Below are positions 8,270 to 16,080 of a stretch of 64,000 nucleotides of DNA, in pieces. Below the pieces are notes generated by a model. That model saw only the letters and a program-made list of their open reading frames with translations, was not told the DNA's origin and made no database searches. Source of the DNA: G965276675 sp965276675 (GTDB lineage Bacteria; Acidobacteriota; Terriglobia; Terriglobales; Acidobacteriaceae); contig OZ255624.1 of assembly GCA_965276675.1 (NCBI GenBank), positions 992,001-1,056,000 on the forward strand, written 5' to 3'. Every line of letters starts with the position of its first letter. The first letter of the stretch is position 1. The position numbers were made by a program, and so were the translations under genes.

Positions 8270-8719
8270 ATGCAACGTAGCTACGAAGTCATGTTTATTG
8301 TTCGCCCCGATATCGAAGAAGGGGATCTGGACAAGCTCATCGCGGCCCTGGAAGGGACCATCACCACCGGTGGGGGCACGCTGAAGTCGACCGAAAAGCT
8401 CGGCCGTCGCAAGCTCGCCTACATGGTCCGCAAGTTCAACGATGGCAACTATGTGCTGTTTCACATCGATGCAGACGGTTCGCTGATCGCCGAGCTGGAG
8501 CGCCGCCTGCGCGTCTCTGAGCCGGTGATCAAGTTCCTCACCGTGCGCATGGACGAAGAAGAGAAGCGCATCAACAAGATCAAAGCTATCCGCGCCACTC
8601 GCAAGAAGGTCAGCGCCCAACCGGCACCACCGCCAGCCGACACGGAAGCAGCGCCAGCACCGGCTGCTCCGGTGGCCGCAGAGGCAGCACCTGCGGAAGC
8701 CACAGCAGTTAGCGCCTAA
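8270..8719 (+). CDS. rpsF: 30S ribosomal protein S6
   Basis: Primary 16S rRNA-binding protein that pairs with S18 in the platform. The ~100-residue fold is complete: RSYEVMFIVRPDIEEGDLDKL, KLGRRKLAYMVRKFNDGNYVLFHI, and RVSEPVIKFLTVRMDEEE. A further ~50 residues form an Ala/Pro-rich tail (from about residue 110). The start is preceded by an AGGAAGAGAG tract. No ssb gene stands between rpsF and rpsR, unlike in many bacteria. I could not resolve an S6:S18 autoregulatory RNA in the short leader. Confidence 0.96.
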   Translation: MQRSYEVMFIVRPDIEEGDLDKLIAALEGTITTGGGTLKSTEKLGRRKLAYMVRKFNDGNYVLFHIDADGSLIAELERRLRVSEPVIKFLTVRMDEEEKRINKIKAIRATRKKVSAQPAPPPADTEAAPAPAAPVAAEAAPAEATAVSA

Positions 8720-8845
8720 ATGCTCGCTCAGCGCCGCAGTTGCGAAGCGTGAGCAAAACTCAGCCGGTCCGACGCAGACGCGCGGGCCGATCCCGGCTCC
8801 TCTCATTGCAGTGTGTGGAGATCGCGGGAAGACAGAAAGGGAACC

Positions 8846-9337
8846 ATGGCTGACGAAACCAGCACAGCAACACCCAGCACCGCAGCATCAGGGGCCGCCG
8901 AAGGCGGAGCCTCAACACCAACCGGCGCAGCGCCGGCAATCACCAGCGATCGCCCAACCGGCACCTTTGGCGAGCGTCCGGCGGGTGACCGTCCCGAGCG
9001 CCCAGCCGGCGACCGGCCCCAAGGCGGCAGTCGCGGCCCCGGCGGTCCCGGCGGTCGTGGCCCGGGTGGACCCGGAGGCGGTCGCGGCCCTGGCGGTCCG
9101 GGTGGACCTGGCGGACGTAAGTTCTTCCGCCGCAAGAAGGTCTGTAAGTTCTGCGTGGAAAAGATCGATGCCATTCCCTATCGCGACGTGCGCCTGCTGC
9201 AGGGCTTCGTGGCTGAGCGCGGCAAGATCGTGCCCCGCCGCCTAACCGGCGTCTGCACCAAGCACCAGCGCCGGCTCACGCGCGCCATCAAGCAGGCCCG
9301 CAATATCGCGCTGCTGCCCTTCGCCGCGCGGTACTAA
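8846..9337 (+). CDS. rpsR: 30S ribosomal protein S18 with long Gly/Pro/Arg-rich N-terminal extension
   Basis: The S18 core occupies the C-terminal half: KFFRRKKVCKFC, VEKIDAIPYRDVRLLQGFV, GKIVPRRLTGVC, KHQRRLTRAIKQARNIALLPF. The mature family is normally 70-90 residues; here 163 are encoded from the ATG chosen by its AGAAAGGG ribosome-binding site. The first ~90 residues are low-complexity: an Ala/Thr/Ser stretch, repeated ERPAGDR units, then Gly-Pro-Gly-Gly-Arg repeats. That segment is probably disordered and could contact RNA. Next gene is rplI, 83 bases downstream after a small hairpin. Confidence 0.95.
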   Translation: MADETSTATPSTAASGAAEGGASTPTGAAPAITSDRPTGTFGERPAGDRPERPAGDRPQGGSRGPGGPGGRGPGGPGGGRGPGGPGGPGGRKFFRRKKVCKFCVEKIDAIPYRDVRLLQGFVAERGKIVPRRLTGVCTKHQRRLTRAIKQARNIALLPFAARY

Positions 9338-9357
9338 CGGGACGGAACAACCGGGTG

Positions 9358-9391
9358 TCCCACCCTGAGCCTGCGAAGGGAAAGGGTGGGA
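9358..9391. repeat. Hairpin between rpsR and rplI
   Basis: TCCCACCCT at 9358-9366 pairs perfectly with AGGGTGGGA at 9383-9391 around a 16-base loop. No T-run follows, so it is unlikely to terminate; it may be an RNA-processing site or a small REP-like unit. The CCCACCCT arm resembles the arms of the repeats near 50.7 and 53.4 kb. Confidence 0.55.
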
Positions 9392-9420
9392 TCGCCAAAG
9401 TCAGTTGAGGAGAGTTCGTT

Positions 9421-9870
9421 ATGGAAGTCATTCTGAAAGAAGATCTGGACACGCTCGGTCACCGCGGCGATGTCGTAAAAGTTGCGGACGGCTATGGCCG
9501 CAACTTCCTGCTGCCCAAGAAGCTGGCCATTGAAGCCACGGCAGCCAACAAAAACGTCATCGACCAGATGAAGCAGTCGGCCATCCGGCGTTCCGCCAAG
9601 GAGAAGACCGAGGCCGAGCAGCTCGTCGCACAGCTCGATCAGATCGCGCTGGTCTTTGAACGCCGCGTCGGCGAAAACGAGCACATCTTCGGCTCCGTCA
9701 CCTCCGCCGATATCGCCCATGGGCTGGAGGCGCAGGGCTTCCACATCGACCGCCGCAAGGTGCAGCTCGACGAGCCGCTCAAGCAGCTTGGGGAGTTCCA
9801 CGTGCCAGTCAAACTGCACCGCGAGGTCTCGGCGCACATCAAGGTCACGGTCAAGGGCGAAGAGGCCTAA
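9421..9870 (+). CDS. rplI: 50S ribosomal protein L9
   Basis: Two-domain ribosomal protein of 149 residues that binds 23S rRNA and protrudes from the L1 stalk base. The N-terminal domain has MEVILKEDLDTLGHRGDVV, VKVADGYGRNFLLPKKLAIEAT; the long connecting helix is Lys/Glu/Gln-rich; the C-terminal domain shows IFGSVTSADIAHGLEAQG and IDRRKVQLDEPLKQLGEFHVPVKLH split over two motifs. Start has a GAGGAGAG ribosome-binding site. Last gene of the translation block, followed by a terminator hairpin. Confidence 0.97.
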   Translation: MEVILKEDLDTLGHRGDVVKVADGYGRNFLLPKKLAIEATAANKNVIDQMKQSAIRRSAKEKTEAEQLVAQLDQIALVFERRVGENEHIFGSVTSADIAHGLEAQGFHIDRRKVQLDEPLKQLGEFHVPVKLHREVSAHIKVTVKGEEA

Positions 9871-9929
9871 CCGCACAAACCCAACTGGAGGGCCTATTCT
9901 GGCGAAGCTTGGATGAGTTCCGACCACGC

Positions 9930-9959
9930 GGGCACAAAAATGAATTCTCCTTTGTGCCC
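9930..9959 (+). terminator. Probable terminator after rplI
   Basis: GGGCACAAA (9930-9938) and TTTGTGCCC (9951-9959) form a 9-base stem with a 12-base loop; TGTTTTC follows three bases later. It lies 60 bases beyond the rplI stop and before the patatin gene, the natural end of the ribosomal block. Confidence 0.6.
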
Positions 9960-10033
9960 CGTGTTTTCACACAAGAACTCGTCCGCCTGCATCTGCTCTC
10001 ACGAAGCGCATCTCTGGGCGCGAGTAGGTGGCG

Positions 10034-12346
10034 ATGCGAAACGCACGAGTTCTCCCCATCCTAGGCCTGCTGTTCTGTTGCCTGTTGCCGCCCGGGATTC
10101 TCCCCGCGCAGAACACCACCCCCGCCCCGCCCGAATCCGCTACGACCCCGCCTGCCGCGCCAGAGCTGCCAAAACAGGAGCTGCCAAAACAGGAGCTGCC
10201 AAAACTCGACCGCCCCGTAATTGGTGTGGCGCTCGACGGTGGTGGTGCGCTCGGCCTGGCGCACATTGGCGTGCTCCAGTGGTTTGAGGAGAATCACATT
10301 CCGGTCGACCGCATCGCCGGGACCAGCATGGGTTCGCTCATTGGCGGCCTCTATGCTACGGGGCATACGGCCGCCGAGATCGCCGAGATTGCGACCTCCA
10401 GCGATCTGCTGGACAATGTCTTTCGCCTCGAGCCCGACTACCAGAACCTGAACTTCCGGCGCCGCGAGGACCGCCGCGAACTGCCGCAGGCCTTCACCGT
10501 GGGGCTGCGCGGAGGCATTCACTTCCGCAACTCGTTTCTGCAGGCGCGCGGGCTTAACGAGTTTCTCGAAAATGCCTTTCTCCCCTACAACAACGTCGAG
10601 CTGAACTACAACGAATTGCCGATCCCCTTCCGCTGTGTTGCGACAGACCTCAATACCTTTCAGCCCTTTGTCTTCGAGCAGGGACCGCTCCCGCTGGCCG
10701 TGCGCGCCTCCGTCTCCATTCCGGCGATCTTTCCACCAGTCCAATACAACGGCCACTACTACGTCGATGGTGGCATCGTTGACAACCTTCCCGTAGACGT
10801 GGCCTTTGACGACCTCCACGCGGACAAGGTGATCGCAATCTTCCTGCCGGTCGCTGCTTTGGACAAGGAGGACGTCAGCTCCATCGTGGGCGTGCTACAG
10901 CGCGCCTTCTCCGCGGGAGTCGCGCGGAACGAGAAGCTTTCCCTGGAGCGGGCCAGCATCGTCGTCGAGCCAGACACCACCCGCTTCTCGGGCGGTGACT
11001 ACGAGGACGCGAGGAAGATCATTGCTGCTGGTCATGCTGCTGCGGAAAAGGACCGGGCCGAGCTTCTTCCGTACGCGATCAGCGACACTGCTTGGCGCGC
11101 GTATCTCGCCGCCAAGCAGTCCCGCCGCCACACCGGACCCCTGCTGCTGGCCGCCGTCAAGGTGCAGGGCCCCGCCGAGGGTCCCGGGCCCGCAGCAGCG
11201 CGCGCACTCAAGCCGCTGGAGGGCAAACCCATCGAGGCGCGGCGCATCCAGGCAGCGCTCGCACCGTTGCAAAGCAACGGCCGTTTTGGCGCCCTCTTCA
11301 GCACCTACGCCGTGCATGGTGGCCCCGCGACCTCCAGCCTCGGCGCTCCCGCTACTGGTGTGTTGGTGCAGGTAGGGGATTCGGAGAGCGGGCCGCCTTT
11401 CCTGTTGGCAGGCCTGGATCTTACGGCGCAGACCTCGAACGTGACCCGCACCACTTTTGACTTCCGGGTGGTCAATCAGGACCTCGGCGGCTACGGCTCC
11501 GAGTTGCGTTCGGACATCCGCGTTGGCTTTCTAACGCAGGCCTCCACCGAGTACTACCGGCGGCTCTCCGCGCGTGGGCTTTTTCTACAGCCGCACCTCG
11601 GTATCCTTCGTCAGCCGGTGTACATTTGGGCCAATCAGCGGCGCATCTCCGAGCGGTTGGAGCAGCGGGCCGGGGGAGGCCTGGACTTTGGCCGGACCCT
11701 AACCCCGCGTTTGCAGCTGGCGGCTGAGTGGCGTGACCAGGTGATCCGCTGGCATGCCCGGACCGGCACAGACTTTCTGCCCGATCTCTCCGGCAGCTCG
11801 CAGATGGCGGTGGTGCACGTCACCTACGATGGCCATAATTCTGCCTTGATTGCGGAGAACGGGTTCCGGGTGGACGCTCAGGCAGGCTATCTGTATCGAA
11901 GCGTGGCGAGCCAGAACGCTCCTTACGCTGCCCTGCAGTCGAGCTATGGCCTGACGCTGCGAGAGAAAAACATATTCAACGTTTCGCTAAACGCCAACAC
12001 GTACTTCCGCCGCAACGTGGCGCAGCCGTTGCGTTTTGAGCTGGGCGGGCCGCTGCGGCTCTCCGCGTCGTCAGTTGCTGAATACCGCGCTACCGATGAC
12101 TACCTGGCTCGCGCGGGTTACCTGCGGCAGATCTCCGCGTTGCCGCGGAGCATTGGTCAGGGCCTCTACCTGAGCCTAGGCTATGAGGCCGGCGAGGTGT
12201 GGACACCGGAGCAGCCGGTGTTTCTGCGCGAGGATGGAGTGGTTGGGCTGGTTGCCTCGACGCCTCTTGGCGCTATCACGCTGGGAGGCTCGATCGGCGA
12301 CGCGGGGCGGCGCAAGGTCTTTTTCACCTTCGGGCGGCTGTTCTAA
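10034..12346 (+). CDS. Patatin-like phospholipase with C-terminal outer-membrane barrel (type Vd, PlpD-like)
   Basis: Predicted surface or secreted lipase. A signal peptide (LPILGLLFCCLLPPGILPAQ) is followed by a Pro-rich linker with a PKQEL repeat, then a patatin domain at residues ~60-330: oxyanion loop GVALDGGGALGLAHIGVL, nucleophile elbow GTSMGS, and DGG completing the Ser-Asp dyad. Residues ~370-440 fit a single POTRA unit, and the remaining ~330 residues alternate in beta-barrel style and end in phenylalanine (FTFGRLF), as outer-membrane barrels do. This domain order matches type Vd autotransporters such as PlpD. Start could be GTG two codons earlier. No operon partners. Confidence 0.88.
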   Translation: MRNARVLPILGLLFCCLLPPGILPAQNTTPAPPESATTPPAAPELPKQELPKQELPKLDRPVIGVALDGGGALGLAHIGVLQWFEENHIPVDRIAGTSMGSLIGGLYATGHTAAEIAEIATSSDLLDNVFRLEPDYQNLNFRRREDRRELPQAFTVGLRGGIHFRNSFLQARGLNEFLENAFLPYNNVELNYNELPIPFRCVATDLNTFQPFVFEQGPLPLAVRASVSIPAIFPPVQYNGHYYVDGGIVDNLPVDVAFDDLHADKVIAIFLPVAALDKEDVSSIVGVLQRAFSAGVARNEKLSLERASIVVEPDTTRFSGGDYEDARKIIAAGHAAAEKDRAELLPYAISDTAWRAYLAAKQSRRHTGPLLLAAVKVQGPAEGPGPAAARALKPLEGKPIEARRIQAALAPLQSNGRFGALFSTYAVHGGPATSSLGAPATGVLVQVGDSESGPPFLLAGLDLTAQTSNVTRTTFDFRVVNQDLGGYGSELRSDIRVGFLTQASTEYYRRLSARGLFLQPHLGILRQPVYIWANQRRISERLEQRAGGGLDFGRTLTPRLQLAAEWRDQVIRWHARTGTDFLPDLSGSSQMAVVHVTYDGHNSALIAENGFRVDAQAGYLYRSVASQNAPYAALQSSYGLTLREKNIFNVSLNANTYFRRNVAQPLRFELGGPLRLSASSVAEYRATDDYLARAGYLRQISALPRSIGQGLYLSLGYEAGEVWTPEQPVFLREDGVVGLVASTPLGAITLGGSIGDAGRRKVFFTFGRLF

Positions 12347-12635
12347 CCAGCTTTGCCGTTCAGTAGACACCATCGCACGTCGTGTCCGCGAAGAGCCGGG
12401 CGTAGTGCGCTGCGCGTTCCTGATCGATCCGAGCTCACAAATTATGTGACGAGGGTGGTTAACACTTTTAAATACAAAACTCTCATTATTAATAATTGTC
12501 ATAGACGTACATAGCGGCTGTCGATTAGGCGCGGCTCGCGATGCCGAAGCTGCCCGGATATAGCTCGATGAGCTCCACGCCATCGTGGTAGCAAGATTGG
12601 AGTCAAACTTACCGCAAAGATGGCTTCACCGGAAA

Positions 12636-14579
12636 TCAACGAGGGGTGGCCAGATCCAGAACGTAGTTGTGGCCGTCGTCATAGATGTGCCGTCGCGTCT
12701 CTGCCAGCTCCCGGTATTGCCGGTGCCCTTGTAAGAGAAGATAGGTAATGTTGCGCCAGGCCTGCGTGACTGCAGGATCCGTCTGTTTTGCGGCGTTCTC
12801 CCAATCCGCAAGAAACGCCTGATCCCCGTACGAATAAGCGATGTACCGGATCCCGTGCCCGGCAAGGTAGTTCGCGAGCGCTTCGCCATCTCCATGGATA
12901 GGCCATCCCGGCGGCAGACTCGCAGAGGCAGTGAAATCCGCTGAGTAGATGGTCTGCTTGCGAAAATCCATCTTGCGAAAATCCAGGAGAAAGGGATAGT
13001 CGAGCGTCTCGATGGCGATGCTGTCCGGCGGCATTGCCGTTTGCAGCGCAGCGTATTGAGCTGGCGCGCCAACTGGTGCAATAGACCAGGGACGCAGGCT
13101 GGCCTGCAAGTCGGCCCACATCTCACGATAGATGTTCTCCCACCGCAGCATGGAGATAAACGTAAAAGCGAGCAGCGCCACAGCTGCGGGAGCCAGCCAG
13201 GGACGCAGCCAGCCCGTTCCTCGCCGCTGCCGCAGAGCAAAGGCCAGGATCAGAAGGAGCGCGGGCAGGATGCATGGGTAGTTATACCGGCGTAGCGAAT
13301 CGCCACCGGTGAGCCATCCTGTCACGATCGTTCCGAGCAAGGCGGCCGCCGTGATCGCGATAGGAACCGCCGCGAGTTCGTCGTCTCTCAACAGGTAAAA
13401 TTCGGCGGCTAAGAATAGCGCGAGAGCCCAGACTAAGCCGAAGATCTTCAGCAGTTCATGCGCCGATGGAAAGCTCGACGCGGAGGGCAGATGGTAGTAG
13501 CTCGTGTAGTCGTACCCATGACCGGAAATCGGATAGAAATACGTACCTGACATTGTGTGCATTGCGACGGCCCACGGTAGCAACACGACTATGCATAGGA
13601 TCGCTGTAACTGCCGCATCGCATGCCACCCGGCGCACGCTGCGCCGCCGTAATTCAAGTGCATAGAAGATGGCGCAAAAGAAGAACACGTGGGGCACGTA
13701 GGTCGATTTGCAACCGATAATGAGCGCCGCGCTCGCTCCGATTAGGGCAGCGTGCACCCATGTGCGCTCGTCCTTGCGCAGGGCAGCCGCGGCAAAGACG
13801 GCAGCAGCCAACAGCAGCGCCGCTGGCAAGGTAGTCATCGTCAGGTTGAAGCGGATGTGCGGCATGGCAAGCGCCGCCAGTGCGAAGAGCCAGACCGTGC
13901 TTCGCGAAGTGGCAAACCCGAAGAGCGCTGGAAGCTCCAGGCTGGCCACTAACAGCAAGAGCAGCCCGATGCCCTGGTCCAGCATCTGCGTGGATTCGAG
14001 CGGGAGCGCGACCAGCGCTAGATCTTGCAGAAAGTAGGGAGGCCCTAGACTGCTCTGGAGACGCCGTTCGTTGAACGGGTCTGCAGCGAAGTGGTGGGTC
14101 TCGAGCATCTTCGCGGGGAAGAGCAGATACGCCTCGTAGTCGTCCACTCCCTGGTAGCCGGTGCGGTGCACCGTGGATGCATAACGGAAGACGAAAAGAG
14201 CTGCGAGGAGAAGCAGAACAACAGTTCCGAATCTTGTACCTGGAACTGTTACATTATCCCGCCGTTCTGAGTTTGTGCCTTGGTGGGGTGTGCTCTGGGC
14301 TCTGCTTTGGAGTCTGACCTGAAGCCATCCAGCGACGGCCAGCAGCGCTCCAGCAAGCACCATCGCGATGAGCAGCTTGGGATAGATCACCTGCGCCAGG
14401 TTCAGCAGGCCGCCCACAAACGCAAGCAATGCAAGGCCCGCAACGGACATAGCCGTCAGGCGTGCTTGGCGCACGCGCAAAACTCGGAGGGCTAATCCGC
14501 CCCAGCCCACGGCGCTCAAAAATACCAGCGTGCACCAGAGCAGGGCGAAGAGTGCTGCAAAAACGGAAGCGACTGTCAT
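12636..14579 (-). CDS. Polytopic membrane protein, possible GT-C glycosyltransferase-like
   Basis: A 647-residue integral membrane protein with about 12 hydrophobic segments (for example VFAALFALLWCTLVFLSAVG at the N-terminus) and a soluble C-terminal region of ~150 residues. A luminal-type loop, YQGVDDYEAYLLFPAKM at ~110-126, contains the paired acidic residues seen early in GT-C transferases of the GT39/GT83 kind, followed by HHFAADPFNERRL. I do not recognise a named family. The ATG was chosen over a longer frame because it overlaps no upstream gene: it starts 10 bases after the stop of the adjacent glycosyltransferase, so the two form an operon, plausibly for exopolysaccharide or lipid-linked sugar work. 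Confidence 0.75.
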   Translation of the reverse strand: MTVASVFAALFALLWCTLVFLSAVGWGGLALRVLRVRQARLTAMSVAGLALLAFVGGLLNLAQVIYPKLLIAMVLAGALLAVAGWLQVRLQSRAQSTPHQGTNSERRDNVTVPGTRFGTVVLLLLAALFVFRYASTVHRTGYQGVDDYEAYLLFPAKMLETHHFAADPFNERRLQSSLGPPYFLQDLALVALPLESTQMLDQGIGLLLLLVASLELPALFGFATSRSTVWLFALAALAMPHIRFNLTMTTLPAALLLAAAVFAAAALRKDERTWVHAALIGASAALIIGCKSTYVPHVFFFCAIFYALELRRRSVRRVACDAAVTAILCIVVLLPWAVAMHTMSGTYFYPISGHGYDYTSYYHLPSASSFPSAHELLKIFGLVWALALFLAAEFYLLRDDELAAVPIAITAAALLGTIVTGWLTGGDSLRRYNYPCILPALLLILAFALRQRRGTGWLRPWLAPAAVALLAFTFISMLRWENIYREMWADLQASLRPWSIAPVGAPAQYAALQTAMPPDSIAIETLDYPFLLDFRKMDFRKQTIYSADFTASASLPPGWPIHGDGEALANYLAGHGIRYIAYSYGDQAFLADWENAAKQTDPAVTQAWRNITYLLLQGHRQYRELAETRRHIYDDGHNYVLDLATPR

Positions 14580-14589
14580 TCTGTCTAAT

Positions 14590-15900
14590 CTACAATTCTG
14601 CCCTGGATCGGCTTCGCACCGCTTCCAGCACGGCCTCCGCACACACCCGCATGTCGAAGTGCCTCTCAAAACAGACGCGAGCGCGGACGGCATACGCGAG
14701 GCGCTCAGCTTCCGGCATGCCAGCCCAGGCGGTCAGCATGCGCTCCGTTCCCGCAACCGTGTCGGTTTCCACTAATCCCGCGCGTTCGCCTGCAATCTCC
14801 CGCCAGATATTCACTTTGTCGGAGATGAGCGTCGGCCGGCCAAGTGCCAGGGCCTCCGCTACTGCTACTCCAAAATTCTCCTGGTGTGAGGGCAGCACAA
14901 AGACCTCAGAGGCTGCAAGCGCCGCCCACTTACGATCTTCCAGCAGCAACCCCGTCCACGTCACCCGTTCCGCGATGCCCAGACGCTCTGCCAACAGCAT
15001 CAGCTCCGCCTGCCAGCCCATCTGGTCCGGTCCCGCCATCAGCAGATGCCAGGCCGTATTCTTCGCGAGCGAGCTGGCAAAGGCCTGCAGGAGCAGGTCG
15101 CATCCTTTTTTGGGATGGAGCCGCCCGAGAAATAACGCGATCCGCTTACCCACAAGCTCCGGGTACTCGGACAGGAAGGCTTGCCGATCCTCATCGAGAG
15201 TAGTTTGCGATGCCTGACTCACCGGACTGGTCGTCCCCAACCCCGTGACCACGCCATGCGCCTTATAGAGCCAAAAGGACTGCGCCGCTAGCAACTTCTC
15301 TTCTTCGCTGGTGAACAATGTCGCCGCCGCGTCTCGAATGACCCGGTAATCCGCCCACGGCCAGTACAGCCATTTTTTGAGGTGCTTGAGTGGATAGCGC
15401 CGCTTGAACCAGGGATCGAGCATTCCGTGCGGGAAGACAAAATACGGTGTCGCGCTTCCCGCTAATGCCTTCCGGCAGCCATAGCCGTGATACTGCCAGA
15501 GGCCATTCACGATGACAGCGTCGAAGCGCTCACGGTGCTCCCGCAGCCACGGCACCAAGCGCTCAGCATAGCCATACTTTCCCCGCGCCGGTCCCAGCCG
15601 ATGCAGCGGAAAGCGCAGCTCTCCCACCTCCTCTGGCGCTGCGTCTTCCGACGCGGACGACGGTGTCTCCAGCGAGGCAAACTCCACAGTATGGCCCAGC
15701 GCTTGATGCACCATGGACATCTGCCGGATCGCCTCAATGGGTCCACCATCAGCCGGATTGGTAGTCCTGAAAAGGTGGAGAAGGCGCACGGGTGAAACGG
15801 TCCAATCTGTACTGAAGTGAAAGGGTGCGCACTCGCGGAGAGACTGGCGAAGGCCAGCATCGAGAGTCCAGCTTTGCTGAGCTAGCTGGAATGAGGCCAT
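14590..15900 (-). CDS. Family 4 glycosyltransferase
   Basis: Retaining GT-B glycosyltransferase of about 436 residues. The N-terminal Rossmann half has LLHLFRTTNPADGGPIEAIRQ split by family-typical spacing and PHGMLDPWFK; the C-terminal half has LFLGRLHPKKGCDLLLQAF (donor-binding start), GPDQMGWQAEL, VTWTGLL, and the EX7E motif region FVLPSHQENFGVAVAEALA with VNIWREIAG after it. Start uncertain: an ATG at 15900 was preferred to an upstream GTG; the conserved fold begins ~35 residues further in. Immediately upstream of the membrane protein gene. Likely adds a sugar to a cell-surface glycan. Confidence 0.88.
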   Translation of the reverse strand: MASFQLAQQSWTLDAGLRQSLRECAPFHFSTDWTVSPVRLLHLFRTTNPADGGPIEAIRQMSMVHQALGHTVEFASLETPSSASEDAAPEEVGELRFPLHRLGPARGKYGYAERLVPWLREHRERFDAVIVNGLWQYHGYGCRKALAGSATPYFVFPHGMLDPWFKRRYPLKHLKKWLYWPWADYRVIRDAAATLFTSEEEKLLAAQSFWLYKAHGVVTGLGTTSPVSQASQTTLDEDRQAFLSEYPELVGKRIALFLGRLHPKKGCDLLLQAFASSLAKNTAWHLLMAGPDQMGWQAELMLLAERLGIAERVTWTGLLLEDRKWAALAASEVFVLPSHQENFGVAVAEALALGRPTLISDKVNIWREIAGERAGLVETDTVAGTERMLTAWAGMPEAERLAYAVRARVCFERHFDMRVCAEAVLEAVRSRSRAEL

Positions 15901-16080
15901 GTTTTGGCCACATCGCAGGAAGTTCGTGCCCACAGGTACACCTGCAATCTGTCGTTAATTCATGCAGTCGATTTTAGCTTCCGTACGTAGGTGGAGCGAA
16001 TCTTGCGTGTCTTCCCCTCATCGAAGTGCACCAGCAGGTCATCCCCGCTTACATCGGCCACGCGCCCACTGCGTGCGTAC

